Source of the DNA: an uncultured Clostridia bacterium
Lineage (GTDB): Bacteria; Bacillota; Clostridia; Peptostreptococcales; Anaerovoracaceae
Assembly: GCA_947302715.1 (NCBI GenBank)
Contig: CAMYVY010000005.1
Span: 1 to 64,000, forward strand
DNA length: 64,000 nt
Direction: 5' to 3'
Shown: positions 7,839 to 17,363 of the stretch, one piece after another
Layout: each line of letters opens with the position of its first letter
Position numbering within the stretch: position 1 is the first letter of the stretch
Notes under the pieces: generated by a model
Told to the model about the DNA's origin: nothing
What the model saw: the letters and a program-made list of their open reading frames with translations, nothing else
The model's database searches: none
Translations under genes and position numbers: made by a program

Positions 7839-7877
7839 TTTGGACTCCTTCTATTCATTATAATTATCTCTTCACAC

Positions 7878-10322
7878 TTATTTCTTCATGGTGACGATGG
7901 TCACGCCTTCGCCACCCTCATTATATACACCGGGTTTTGCCGAAGCAACGAGCTTGCTCTTCCTAAGCATATCCCTTATTCCGGTTTTTAATATTCCTTC
8001 TCCACGTCCATGTATGATTGTAACTTTCTCGAGACCTGCCATATAGACATCATCGATATATTTTTCAACATCCATCAAAGCGTCCTGAAGGTTCTCTCCC
8101 TGTACGTTGAGCGATGCGGATACGGTCATGGACTTACTCGTTTTAACTGTGACCTTTGCCTTGGTTTGTGCGGGCTTTTTCCTGTCCTTCCCCTCGTTGA
8201 TAAGCATCAGGTCTTCAATATTCACGTTTACCTTTAATGGCCCCACCTGGACCATCAGGTCACCCTTATCGTCCGGTTTTGTGATTATTTCTCCGTTTTG
8301 ATCGAGGGTAAGTACCTTCACCCTGTCGCCCGGTTTTATATCTTCTGCGCTAACGGGGTCGCTGTTAATCTGTTTCACCGTGCGGGCCGCATACTTCTCT
8401 TCCAAGGATCTCAGTCGCCCTCTGCTTCCTGCGATTCTTCCTTCTACCCCGGAAAATGCACTGCCGCCTTGCCTCAGGTTCTTTAACTCTTTTTGAATTT
8501 CCTTCTGGACCTCTTTACTGGCATCCTTGGCTTCTTTAATTATATCCCTTGCTTCTTCTCTCGCCTTGTTTAAGATGTCCTCTCGTTTTTGAGCGAGATC
8601 CTTTTCCTTTTCTGAGAGGTATTCATCCTTGGCTCTCGCCTTGGCGAGAAGAGACTCGGCCTCCATTCTGTCGGCTTCCGCCTTTCGCCTATCCTCTTCC
8701 AGAGATCCGATTACCTCCTCGAACTCCATGTCGCCTCTTTCAATCAAATTGGATGCATTCTCTATCACCTCGGAATCAAGTCCAAGTTTCTCGGAGATTT
8801 CAAATGCGTTTGACTTTCCCGGAATCCCCATGAGGAGCCTATATGTCGGCGACAATGTTTCAACATTGAATTCCATAGAGGCGTTGCTAACCCCCTCCGT
8901 AGACAGGGCATATTTTTTTAGTTCGTTGTAATGTGTAGTCGCAAGGACCGAAACGCCATTCTGTCTGAGTCTATCAAGAATCGCAATGGCAAGCGCGGCT
9001 CCCTCCGTCGGATCGGTTCCCGCCCCAAGCTCGTCGAGTAGAACCAATGACCTTTTTCCGGCGTTTTTCAGTATCCCCACTATATTCCTCATGTGAGAGG
9101 AGAATGTGGATAAGCTCTGCTCGATGCTTTGTTCGTCACCTATGTCCGCAAATATTTCATCATAAATTGGAATGCTTGACTTTGATGCTGCTGGTATATG
9201 CAGACCGCTCATGGCCATGAGCGATAGAAGTCCCGCGGTCTTAAGGCTTACCGTCTTTCCTCCGGTATTCGGACCCGTAACTATCAAGCTGGTATAACCG
9301 GTTCCCAATGTTATGTCTATCGGAACAACCTTCTCCGGATCTATTAACGGGTGACGGCCCTGCACTATCTTTAAAACTCCTTCTGTCTCCATCTCCCAGT
9401 TTGGTGAATCTGTTTTAAATGGCTTTTCCGAAACACCGCTTATGCGGGCGGGTTCTCCTTGCATCCTTGATGAGAGCTTTCCCTTCGCCATTATGAAATC
9501 GAGTTTGATAATCAGATCTTGATTGTTCCTTAGATCGTCGTAATGCTCTGCAACTCTGGAACTTAATTCCGCAAGGATCCTCGCTATCTCCTGTTGTTCG
9601 GCAAGTTCGAGTTCCCTTAAGTTGTTGTTTAGTTCAACGACCGCCTGCGGTTCAACGAAGAGGGTTTGTCCACCTTTACTTTGATCGTGAATCATGCCGG
9701 GAATCTTTTGCCTGTGCTCCTGCTTGACAGGTATGACATATCTTCCACCACGCATGGTTACTATGCTGTCTTGGAGATAGGTCTTGGTTTCCGAGCTCGT
9801 TATCATTTTGGAAAGCCTTGCTCGTACCTCTTCATTTTTTCTTGCGATGTCGCGACGTATGTTCTTAAGTGCAGGAGATGCGCTATCCGCCATTTCGTCT
9901 TCGGTTATTATGCACCTATCTATTTCGTCTCTGAGACTCGGAATACTTACGATTAGATCTGTCATTCCTCTGATAATCGGAAGTTCCGGAATCTCATCGC
10001 TTCTCATGAAGCTTACGATATCTCCGGCAACTCTTAAATCCCTCATAACCTCAAGTAGTTCCTTCATCGTCAGACTACCGCCTTTTTTTGCGAGAGAAAG
10101 TTGCCTCTTAACGTCACAAAACCCGCCGATTGGCAGCGGGCCTTTGCGCAATATAAGAGATGCCGCTTCCGTAGTAGCATCCCGTTCATCTCGTATAAGA
10201 TGAGCCTCTTGATACGGAAGTAGATTTTTCGCAAGCTCACGACCCTCATCGGTCATGGTCTCGTCAGCCAATCTCTGTATTATCTTGTCGTATTCCAGTA
10301 CCTTTAAGGCAAATTCGTTCAT
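7878..10322 (-). CDS. mutS2: endonuclease MutS2
   Basis: This 814-residue protein has the usual MutS2 length. The Walker A motif GPNTGGKT is at 350-357, and Walker B is in VLLDELGAGTDP. A long charged coiled coil spans about 510-630. The last 75 residues are the Smr nuclease domain, containing LNVQGENLQDAL and IIHGRGEGIL. MutS2 lacks the mismatch-recognition domains of MutS. Family members bind branched DNA or stalled ribosomes and limit recombination. The ATG overlaps the zapA stop in an ATGA junction, which indicates translational coupling. Confidence 0.96.
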   Translation of the reverse strand: MNEFALKVLEYDKIIQRLADETMTDEGRELAKNLLPYQEAHLIRDERDATTEAASLILRKGPLPIGGFCDVKRQLSLAKKGGSLTMKELLEVMRDLRVAGDIVSFMRSDEIPELPIIRGMTDLIVSIPSLRDEIDRCIITEDEMADSASPALKNIRRDIARKNEEVRARLSKMITSSETKTYLQDSIVTMRGGRYVIPVKQEHRQKIPGMIHDQSKGGQTLFVEPQAVVELNNNLRELELAEQQEIARILAELSSRVAEHYDDLRNNQDLIIKLDFIMAKGKLSSRMQGEPARISGVSEKPFKTDSPNWEMETEGVLKIVQGRHPLIDPEKVVPIDITLGTGYTSLIVTGPNTGGKTVSLKTAGLLSLMAMSGLHIPAASKSSIPIYDEIFADIGDEQSIEQSLSTFSSHMRNIVGILKNAGKRSLVLLDELGAGTDPTEGAALAIAILDRLRQNGVSVLATTHYNELKKYALSTEGVSNASMEFNVETLSPTYRLLMGIPGKSNAFEISEKLGLDSEVIENASNLIERGDMEFEEVIGSLEEDRRKAEADRMEAESLLAKARAKDEYLSEKEKDLAQKREDILNKAREEARDIIKEAKDASKEVQKEIQKELKNLRQGGSAFSGVEGRIAGSRGRLRSLEEKYAARTVKQINSDPVSAEDIKPGDRVKVLTLDQNGEIITKPDDKGDLMVQVGPLKVNVNIEDLMLINEGKDRKKPAQTKAKVTVKTSKSMTVSASLNVQGENLQDALMDVEKYIDDVYMAGLEKVTIIHGRGEGILKTGIRDMLRKSKLVASAKPGVYNEGGEGVTIVTMKK

Positions 10323-10702
10323 TTAAGTCTCTCTATTTCGTCCTTTAATTTGATGTTTTCCATCTGAAGATCAAAGAAATTGTTTTCGTATTCGTTTACC
10401 TTTCCCTGAAGTTCTTTAATCTTTTCTTCGTATTCTCTTATCTTCTTTTCCGTTTCCTGTTCCTCTTTGACTGCCTTCTCTTCTTCTAATTTCTTTTCCT
10501 TTTGTTCGCTGGCAAATATCTCTTCCGACAGATTAAGTGCAGCCAAAATCGCCGCATCCGTTCTGGATGTTCCTGGAGCCATTCGTGCAACCTTCTTCAT
10601 CTCGGAATCGACCTTTGATGCGATTTCTTTGATTTCTTCAGGTGTTCTATCGCCGGATAGGATGTATTCTCTATCGTTTATACTGACCTTAACCTTATCC
10701 AT
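10319..10702 (-). CDS. zapA: cell division protein ZapA
   Basis: This 127-residue protein has the ZapA domain at about 1-90, with VSINDREYILSGD and a DAAILAALNLSEEIF core. It is followed by a Lys/Glu-rich coiled coil to the C terminus, longer than in many homologues. ZapA crosslinks FtsZ filaments at the Z ring. GGAGG lies 5 bp before ATG. The gene lies between pheT and mutS2, its usual location in Clostridia, downstream of ftsZ in the same block. Confidence 0.9.
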   Translation of the reverse strand: MDKVKVSINDREYILSGDRTPEEIKEIASKVDSEMKKVARMAPGTSRTDAAILAALNLSEEIFASEQKEKKLEEEKAVKEEQETEKKIREYEEKIKELQGKVNEYENNFFDLQMENIKLKDEIERLK

Positions 10703-10718
10703 TTCGACCTCCGGGTTC

Positions 10719-13196
10719 TTAGTTATCTCTTATTACAGCACCGAGTTTCTCTCTAAGCGCATTTACAACCTGACTATTGGCCGCTTCAGTTTCATCATCC
10801 GTAAGGGTCTTGTCATCATGTCTATAGGTAAGGCTAAATGCTACGCTCTTCTTTCCTTCTCCTACCTGTTCTCCTCTGTAAACATCGAACAGTTCAACAT
10901 TTCTGAGGAGCTCGGTTCCAGCTTCCTTGATGACCTTTTCAATCAAGCTCACGGATTCCTCTTCATCAACTATCATGGCGATATCTCTCGTCATAGCCGG
11001 GAATCTTGGAGGCTTCTCATAATGGATTTCTTTGTTTGCATATTCAACCATCTTGTCGAAGAATAGTTCGGCAGCATAGGTTCTGGTATCAATGTCGTAG
11101 TTTTCCTGAACATCGGGATGTATCTCTCCCATGATTCCAAGCTCCACATCCATCGTCAGGCTTCCGTCTTCTCCTCTTCCCGCGACCTTTTTAACTATTC
11201 GTGCACAACGTCCCGGATGGAATGTGCCGTATTCAGACTCCGGAATATATTCAACATCGGTAATTCCCATTCCATCAAAGAGCGCTTCAATCATTCCTTT
11301 AAGTGTAAAGAAGCTTTCGTCTTTACCATATACTCCGATGGATAAGTCAAAGCTCTCGTCCGGAAGCGCATTCTGGTCGATATAATTCTTGGCAAAAACG
11401 ATTCCAATTTCATAGGCTCTGGCTTGAGGGATGCTTCTCGCATCGTTTCTCGCCAGGACTTCCATCATGGCTGGAAGCAGAATAGTTCTAACCGCAGCGG
11501 TATCCTCTCCCATGGGATTCATGATCTTTACGGTATCCCTCTCCCATGAATCTTCATCGATTCTTACCGCATCAAAGTCCTTGTCGCTGATAAAAGAGAA
11601 GGTCTGAATCTCGTTGGCTCCCATGCTCGAAAGAAGATTTCTTGCAAGCGCTCTCATTTCCCAGCTCTTGCTGTTCTCAACTTTTGTAGTAAGCTCAGGA
11701 AGAGTGTTCGGAAGATTGTCATATCCATAAATACGCGCAATCTCCTCTACATAGTCAACTTCTTCGAGAAGGTCTTGTCTTACGGAATTCGGGGTTACGA
11801 CAAGCTGGTCACCGGAACCCTCTACCTTCATTTCAAGTCCTTCCAGAATCTTAACCATCTCTTCTCTATCAAGATTGATTCCGAGGACACTGTTTATTCT
11901 GCTTACTCTTGCTGTTACAGTCGGTGCCACCTCAGGCTTTCTGTAAACATCTACAGAGCCATCCAAAACCTTACCGCAGCCGAGCATTTCAACCAATTTG
12001 CATACTCTGTCGGCGGCTGCTTCACAAAGGTTCGGATCAATTCCCTTCTCATATCTTCCGGAAGCCTCGGTTCTCAATCCAAGTTTCTTGGAAGTAAATC
12101 TGACAGATGATGCTTCGAAATTGGCGGACTCGATTACCACCGTCTCCGTATCAGGAAGTATCTCTGAATTCAATCCTCCCATTACTCCGGCGACAGCGAC
12201 GGGCTTCTCCGCATCGTTAATCATGAGCATCGTATCATCAAGCTCTCTTTCGGTTCCATCGAGAGTTGTGAACTTTTCACCCTTTGATGCCGTATCCACA
12301 ATTATCTTTCCGCCGGCTAAGGCTCTGATATCAAAGGCGTGGAGAGGCTGACCGTATTCCATGAGAACAAAGTTCGTGATATCAACCATATTGTTTATCG
12401 GTCTCATTCCGGCTGCCATCAACCTTTTTTGTAGCCACCAAGGTGACTGCTCTATCTTAACGTCCTTGATTACCCTTGCCGTATAGCGTTTGCAAAGATC
12501 GGAATTCACTTCAACCTGGATATAGTCGGAAGCTTTTTCATCGGTCTTCTCGCATTCGATATCCGGGTAGCTAAAACTTGTACCGAAGGTTGCAGCGGCC
12601 TCTCTTGCCATCCCTATCATGGAAAGGCAGTCCGGTCTATTTGGCGTTATCTCAAAGTCGATAACCACGTCTTCCATCTCGAGTGCTTTATCTATTTCTT
12701 CGCCGAGCGAATCGCTCCAGTCTCCGGGAAGAAGCCAGATTCCATCCTTTGATATAATGGGGGCAACCTTATCGGGAATTCCGAGTTCCTGTGGTCCACA
12801 TAGCATTCCAACCGATGTTACGCCTCTAAGTTCTCCGGCCTTTATATCGACTCCGCCCTCAGTCTTCGGCTGTCCGTGAAGTGGTCCCGGAATATGCGCC
12901 CCGTCAACTGCAACGGGAACAAAGGCACCTTCGTAGATATTGTCGGCTCCGGTTACAATCTGAAGAACTTCATCTCCGACATTGACCTGACAGACGACGA
13001 GTTTATCCGCATCGGGGTGCTTTTCAATCTTATCTATTCTTCCAATTTTCACTCCGGAAATGCCCGTTCCGATTTCTTCCACGGTTTCAATATTTGAGCC
13101 GCTCATTATCATCTTGTCGGCAAAGCTCTTCGCAAGGGGCTCATCCATTTCCGGAACTTTTATATAATCCTTTAACCAATTTACTGATACTAACAT
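10719..13196 (-). CDS. pheT: phenylalanyl-tRNA synthetase beta subunit
   Basis: This 825-residue subunit is a full-length bacterial PheT. Residues 40-155 form the EMAP-II-like tRNA-binding domain (KIGRIDKIEKHPDADKLVVC). The B3/B4 editing domain follows, then B5 with the catalytic-core-like domain. The ferredoxin-fold anticodon domain occupies about 730-825 (RFPAMTRDIAMIVDEEESVS). It pairs with PheS to form the alpha2-beta2 enzyme that charges tRNA-Phe. GAGGAGAT precedes the ATG. Confidence 0.97.
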   Translation of the reverse strand: MLVSVNWLKDYIKVPEMDEPLAKSFADKMIMSGSNIETVEEIGTGISGVKIGRIDKIEKHPDADKLVVCQVNVGDEVLQIVTGADNIYEGAFVPVAVDGAHIPGPLHGQPKTEGGVDIKAGELRGVTSVGMLCGPQELGIPDKVAPIISKDGIWLLPGDWSDSLGEEIDKALEMEDVVIDFEITPNRPDCLSMIGMAREAAATFGTSFSYPDIECEKTDEKASDYIQVEVNSDLCKRYTARVIKDVKIEQSPWWLQKRLMAAGMRPINNMVDITNFVLMEYGQPLHAFDIRALAGGKIIVDTASKGEKFTTLDGTERELDDTMLMINDAEKPVAVAGVMGGLNSEILPDTETVVIESANFEASSVRFTSKKLGLRTEASGRYEKGIDPNLCEAAADRVCKLVEMLGCGKVLDGSVDVYRKPEVAPTVTARVSRINSVLGINLDREEMVKILEGLEMKVEGSGDQLVVTPNSVRQDLLEEVDYVEEIARIYGYDNLPNTLPELTTKVENSKSWEMRALARNLLSSMGANEIQTFSFISDKDFDAVRIDEDSWERDTVKIMNPMGEDTAAVRTILLPAMMEVLARNDARSIPQARAYEIGIVFAKNYIDQNALPDESFDLSIGVYGKDESFFTLKGMIEALFDGMGITDVEYIPESEYGTFHPGRCARIVKKVAGRGEDGSLTMDVELGIMGEIHPDVQENYDIDTRTYAAELFFDKMVEYANKEIHYEKPPRFPAMTRDIAMIVDEEESVSLIEKVIKEAGTELLRNVELFDVYRGEQVGEGKKSVAFSLTYRHDDKTLTDDETEAANSQVVNALREKLGAVIRDN

Positions 13197-13236
13197 TTTC
13201 AGATCTCCTCTCTACTCTTAACTTAAATCGTTCACT

Positions 13237-14259
13237 CTACTTGAACTGCTCAATAAATCGCATGTCGTTTTCGTAGAGAAGTCTGATATCGTCGATTCCA
13301 TATTTCAGCATGGCAATACGTTCAACACCCATACCAACGGCAAAGCCTGTATATTTATCGGTGTCGATTCCACCCGCTTGATGTACATGAGGATGAGTCA
13401 TTCCGCAGCCGAGGATTTCAATCCAGCCGCTTCCCTTACATACATTGCAACCCTTGCCGCCGCATTTGAAGCAGCTTACATCCATCTCTGCAGATGGCTC
13501 AGTGAACGGGAAATGATGCGGACGGAACTTCGTCTTTGTTTCCGGACCAAATAATTTCTTAGCCATCATATCCAGCGTTCCCTTAAGATCTGCCATGGTT
13601 ATTCCTTCACCGATTACCATCATCTCCACCTGATGGAAGGTATGAGAATGAGTGGCGTCCGGAGTATCGCATCTATAGCAGCGTCCCGGAATAACAATCT
13701 TATATGGCACGGGAAGACCTTCCTCCGCCCTTATCTCGGCAGATGACGTATGAGGTCTGAGCACCGTGTCCGGATTGATATAGAACGTATCCGTTAAATC
13801 TCTTGCAGGATGAGTCGGTGGAGAATTGAGTCCATCAAAGGTATTGAAGACCGTGTCGATATCAGGTCCCTCATATACCGAATAACCCATGGTCCTAAAT
13901 ATCTCCGTTATTTCCTCGATGGTTTGAGTAATCGGATGCTTGATTCCGATCTTGATCTTTACTCCAGGTTCAGTCACGTCGATTTTTTCGGCTCTTAATC
14001 TTCCCTCCTTGGCAAGGGCTTTTAGTTCTGCACCCTTCTTCGAAATGGCATCCGCAATCTGTTCCTTCACCTGGTTTGCGGTTTTGCCAAGCTCCTTTCT
14101 CTCCTCGGGTGCGAGACTTCCCATGGATTTAAGTATCTCGGTTATCTCGCCTTTCTTTCCGAGGAATCTCACTCTAAGATCCTCAATGTCCTTTTCAGCC
14201 AAGGACGATTCAATCTGCGCCTTAGCTTCCTCAAGTAATTTGTTCAACTTTTCCTGCAT
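13237..14259 (-). CDS. pheS: phenylalanyl-tRNA synthetase alpha subunit
   Basis: This class II catalytic subunit has 340 residues. The first 85 or so form the N-terminal coiled-coil arm. Motif 2 lies around SHTFHQVEMMVIGEG, and motif 3 is GMGVERIAMLKYGIDDIR near the C terminus. A CFKCGGKGCNVCKGSGW cysteine cluster sits in the loop before the GCGMTHPHV segment, as in many Firmicutes PheS proteins. AAGGAT lies upstream of ATG. No T-box leader is present in the 53-bp gap before it. Confidence 0.97.
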   Translation of the reverse strand: MQEKLNKLLEEAKAQIESSLAEKDIEDLRVRFLGKKGEITEILKSMGSLAPEERKELGKTANQVKEQIADAISKKGAELKALAKEGRLRAEKIDVTEPGVKIKIGIKHPITQTIEEITEIFRTMGYSVYEGPDIDTVFNTFDGLNSPPTHPARDLTDTFYINPDTVLRPHTSSAEIRAEEGLPVPYKIVIPGRCYRCDTPDATHSHTFHQVEMMVIGEGITMADLKGTLDMMAKKLFGPETKTKFRPHHFPFTEPSAEMDVSCFKCGGKGCNVCKGSGWIEILGCGMTHPHVHQAGGIDTDKYTGFAVGMGVERIAMLKYGIDDIRLLYENDMRFIEQFK

Positions 14260-14312
14260 GTCTATATCCTTCTTTCAAAATAATATGTATCACATAAAGT
14301 ATACTTGATAAA

Positions 14313-15158
14313 TCATAAAGTATTATTGTTTTGTCTAAAAGCCTCGTACATGATGAGCGCTCCCGATACTGCTGCGTTTAGTGACTCTATGGTACCGGTC
14401 ATCGGAATGCGAATCTTGATGTCCGATATATCAAGGAGTTCTTCTGATATGCCTGCGCCCTCGTTTCCAATCACGATGGCAACAGGCCCCGATAAATCCG
14501 CGTTCCAATAATCATTCTCTGCGTTCATCGATGTTGCCACTATTCTAATCGAGGTTTTGCCTCCATCATTATTGCTCGTTCTTTCAAGATTCCTCTTTAA
14601 GTAATTAATGTCATCCACAAATTCAATAGGTATCCTGAATACGGAACCGGCGGCGGAGCGAACCACCTTTGGTGAAAATGGATCTACGGACCCCTTTATC
14701 GCTAATATTTTTTTAAACCCTGCGGCATCAGCAGTTCTTATAAGTGTTCCCATATTGCCCGGGTCTTGGATTCTGTCCAGTATGAGGATATTCCCACTGT
14801 TTCCAATACCCTCACAGGCATTCGACCTTTCTGCATTCGGCCTCTTTGCAACCGCTAAGACAAGCCTTCCGTTTTCCGTTTGACTCAGCTTTTTGAAGAG
14901 CTCTCCGTTAAGCATAAAAAGCTTTGGCTCTATATCGCAAACGGATAATATATTGTTTATCGTCTTCGTCGGTTCCTCTTCCTGCGAACTCACTATAACG
15001 GAAACGATCTCTCCTCCGCTTTTGATGGCGTCCTTTATGAGAACCTCCCCTTCCACCAAAAACAACCCTTCTCTGTCACGGTACTTCCTTGAAAGAAGCT
15101 TCTGCCAGTCCTTGAATTTTGGATTGTCCTGGGAATGGATATGCTTTAATTCAATCAT
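14313..15158 (-). CDS. TrmH/SpoU-family RNA 2'-O-ribose methyltransferase
   Basis: This 281-residue protein methylates the ribose of rRNA or tRNA using SAM. An N-terminal substrate-binding domain covers about 1-110. The SPOUT catalytic domain carries the three family motifs: LDRIQDPGNMGTLIRTADAA, AIVIGNEGAGIS and IPMTGTIESLNAAVSGALIM. Genes of this type commonly sit just upstream of pheST in Firmicutes, as here. The exact target nucleotide cannot be read. The ribosome binding site is weak and the start is less certain than the rest. Confidence 0.9.
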   Translation of the reverse strand: MIELKHIHSQDNPKFKDWQKLLSRKYRDREGLFLVEGEVLIKDAIKSGGEIVSVIVSSQEEEPTKTINNILSVCDIEPKLFMLNGELFKKLSQTENGRLVLAVAKRPNAERSNACEGIGNSGNILILDRIQDPGNMGTLIRTADAAGFKKILAIKGSVDPFSPKVVRSAAGSVFRIPIEFVDDINYLKRNLERTSNNDGGKTSIRIVATSMNAENDYWNADLSGPVAIVIGNEGAGISEELLDISDIKIRIPMTGTIESLNAAVSGALIMYEAFRQNNNTL

Positions 15159-15185
15159 AGTATAACAACCATCAATAACTGCGAA

Positions 15186-15208
15186 AGAGCCGGCTCCCGG
15201 CCGGCTCT
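15186..15208 (-). terminator. hairpin after ftsZ
   Basis: AGAGCCGGC and GCCGGCTCT form a perfect 9-bp GC-rich stem with a 5-nt loop, 41 bp after the ftsZ stop. The T-tract is short (TTT), so termination may be partial and the methyltransferase-pheST genes may receive read-through. Confidence 0.6.
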
Positions 15209-15248
15209 AAATACACCTATTTGTCGCTTCCGGGAAATGGCTTTGGTT

Positions 15249-16385
15249 TTATTTTCTCAAAAACTGAGGTATGCCAAAACCACTCTCTTCGGAGTCTTCC
15301 TGAGTAGGACCTTCGGGTTCCTTGTCAAATAGATCAGCCAGGCTTACTTCCCTTCCTGAAAGTCCATCCTCCGTAACGAATTCCCTATCCTGTCTCTGTG
15401 GACGAGGCGGAATCGGTTTATATGATCTTGTCTCTTCTTCAAAACCGGTTGCAATTACAGTGATGCTGATTTCGTCATTGGCATTGGCATCAACGGATGC
15501 ACCGAAGATAAGAATGGCATCGTCAGCAGCCTTTTCGGAAATGAGAGATGCGATTTCATTGACTTCGAGCATTCCCATATCATAGCCGCCGGAGATGTAA
15601 AGGAGAATTGCCTTTGCACCCGCAATCGAAGTTTCAAGAAGCGGACTCTCTGTTGCAACCTTGACGGCCTGCTGTGCTCTTCCTTCTCCGCGTCCCTTTC
15701 CGACACCCATATGAGCGATGCCGCGATCGGTCATTACGGACTTGACATCGGCAAAGTCGACGTTGATTAGTGCATAGTCAGAAATCAGATCGGTGATGCC
15801 CTGGACACCCTGTCTGAGAATATCATCAGCCATATCAAAGGCTTCAAGCATAGTCGTATTTGCGCTGCTCGTCTCTATCAACTTATCATTTGGAACTATT
15901 ACCAAAGAATCCACATACTTCTGCAGATACTCAAGTCCAAGCTCCGCCTGCTTACCTCTCTTTGGTCCTTCGAAGGCAAATGGCTTGGTTACCACACCAA
16001 CGGTAAGAATGCCCATATCCTTGGAAACCTTGGCAATTATAGGAGCTGCACCTGTTCCGGTACCACCACCCATTCCTGCAGTGATGAATACCATATCGGC
16101 TCCCTCTATGACATTGGTTATCTCTTCTATAGTTTCCTCGGCAGATCTTTGTCCGACCTCAGGATTTCCACCTGCACCAAGTCCTCTGGTAAGCTTTTCA
16201 CCAATCTGAACCTTGGTCTCGGCATTACATCTGTTGAGGGCTTGAGTGTCCGTATTGATGGCGATAAATTGTGCCCCTTGCAGGCCTGCATCAATCATGC
16301 GATTGACAGCGTTACAACCTCCGCCGCCAACACCGATTACCTTTATGACCGCAGAATTATCTTTTTCTGTTTCAAATTGCAGCAT
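15249..16385 (-). CDS. ftsZ: cell division tubulin FtsZ
   Basis: This GTPase of 378 residues forms the Z ring. The N-terminal nucleotide site contains [13 protein letters not shown] near residue 18 and the tubulin signature GGGTGTG at 106-112. The T7 synergy loop is [11 protein letters not shown]. After a short acidic linker the C terminus ends in GIPQFLRK, the conserved peptide that recruits FtsA, SepF or EzrA. AGGAGG lies 6 bp before ATG. No ftsA lies between ftsQ and ftsZ, so another tether such as SepF would be needed; none is encoded in this window. Confidence 0.98.
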   Translation of the reverse strand: MLQFETEKDNSAVIKVIGVGGGGCNAVNRMIDAGLQGAQFIAINTDTQALNRCNAETKVQIGEKLTRGLGAGGNPEVGQRSAEETIEEITNVIEGADMVFITAGMGGGTGTGAAPIIAKVSKDMGILTVGVVTKPFAFEGPKRGKQAELGLEYLQKYVDSLVIVPNDKLIETSSANTTMLEAFDMADDILRQGVQGITDLISDYALINVDFADVKSVMTDRGIAHMGVGKGRGEGRAQQAVKVATESPLLETSIAGAKAILLYISGGYDMGMLEVNEIASLISEKAADDAILIFGASVDANANDEISITVIATGFEEETRSYKPIPPRPQRQDREFVTEDGLSGREVSLADLFDKEPEGPTQEDSEESGFGIPQFLRK

Positions 16386-16417
16386 CTCATGCCTCCTAAA
16401 TCATAGAAATATACGAT

Positions 16418-16446
16418 ATTATACTATAATATGCAAATAATTGCAC
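16418..16446 (-). promoter_or_regulatory. candidate ftsZ promoter
   Basis: A perfect -10 TATAAT (16418-16423) lies 33 bp upstream of the ftsZ start. The -35 is weak (GTGCAA at 16441-16446) with 17-bp spacing. It would give ftsZ a transcript independent of the long cluster. Confidence 0.45.
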
Positions 16447-16496
16447 TATTTTTTTTGAAAAAGAAATACAGGATGTATACATACAACGGTTATATG

Positions 16497-17363
16497 TCAA
16501 TCTTCGTCTAATTCCGGGGAGAACGACATATAACTATCACCACCCATTACAATGGTACCTCTACTTATATCTTGTTCAAAAAGGTTTGTTACTACCTTCT
16601 GAAGTTCTCCGGATTCAATTGCTTCGTTTATCTCTCCGGGGGTTCCCTTCACTATCAGATTGTCATATATGTATGCCCTGATAACCACTCTTGCAACATC
16701 GATTTTCTTGAAATACATGTCACCATTCCTCATGGTATTCAGCATATGAAGAGTGGTGCTAAGAACCTCTTTTTCTTCAGCGTCGACTTTTTCACCTACG
16801 GTCATTTTACTAATTGTAAGTCCGGTTAGAAGTGTTAGTTTTGGATCAACATCCGTTCTCCTTAAGACTATCCCTTCATCATCTATTACTATGAAGCTGT
16901 CGCCGAACATTATTGCCGCGGTTTGCGGTCTTTCTTCTACCTGTATTATTAGAGTCGACGGAAGCTTTCTTTTTACATTCACATCTTTGAAATACGGGTT
17001 CGAATTCAGAGCATCGATTATGTCGGCCTTTCCCGAATCGAAGATTAGATTGCGACCGGTTGTTGCTCCGGACATGCTAATTATCTCAGACCCGGTATAA
17101 TAGCTCATGCCCTCTACCTTTATGTCTTTTATTTCAAAATATCTCGATCTCAGAAAGAGGATGACAGCACCTATTATTGCAAGCAAAATCAGGAGGCGTA
17201 TTATGATTCGTCTCCTTCTTTCTCTTCGTTTAACCCTTGATATTTGCTTTGCCTCCAAGACTCCGCTAAGTACTTCGTTAGGTCTAAGTTCCTGTGTGTC
17301 GCTCATTTTTTTCGCAGCAAGCAAGTCAAGGTTTCTAAAATCCTGCTTCTGTGTCCTCCTCAT
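16497..17363 (-). CDS. ftsQ: cell division protein FtsQ/DivIB
   Basis: This bitopic membrane protein of 288 residues belongs to the divisome core. A basic cytoplasmic N terminus of about 50 residues is followed by one membrane helix at 53-71. A POTRA domain comes next (77-145, FEIKDIKVEGMSYYTGSEII), then the beta domain. It works with FtsL and a DivIC/FtsB-type partner to control FtsW and the PBP. Its ATG directly abuts the murG stop codon. Confidence 0.9.
   Translation of the reverse strand: MRRTQKQDFRNLDLLAAKKMSDTQELRPNEVLSGVLEAKQISRVKRRERRRRIIIRLLILLAIIGAVILFLRSRYFEIKDIKVEGMSYYTGSEIISMSGATTGRNLIFDSGKADIIDALNSNPYFKDVNVKRKLPSTLIIQVEERPQTAAIMFGDSFIVIDDEGIVLRRTDVDPKLTLLTGLTISKMTVGEKVDAEEKEVLSTTLHMLNTMRNGDMYFKKIDVARVVIRAYIYDNLIVKGTPGEINEAIESGELQKVVTNLFEQDISRGTIVMGGDSYMSFSPELDED

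Noticed and set aside
14260..14312. T-box leader for pheST
   Set aside because: The 53-bp gap has no specifier stem or T-box sequence.
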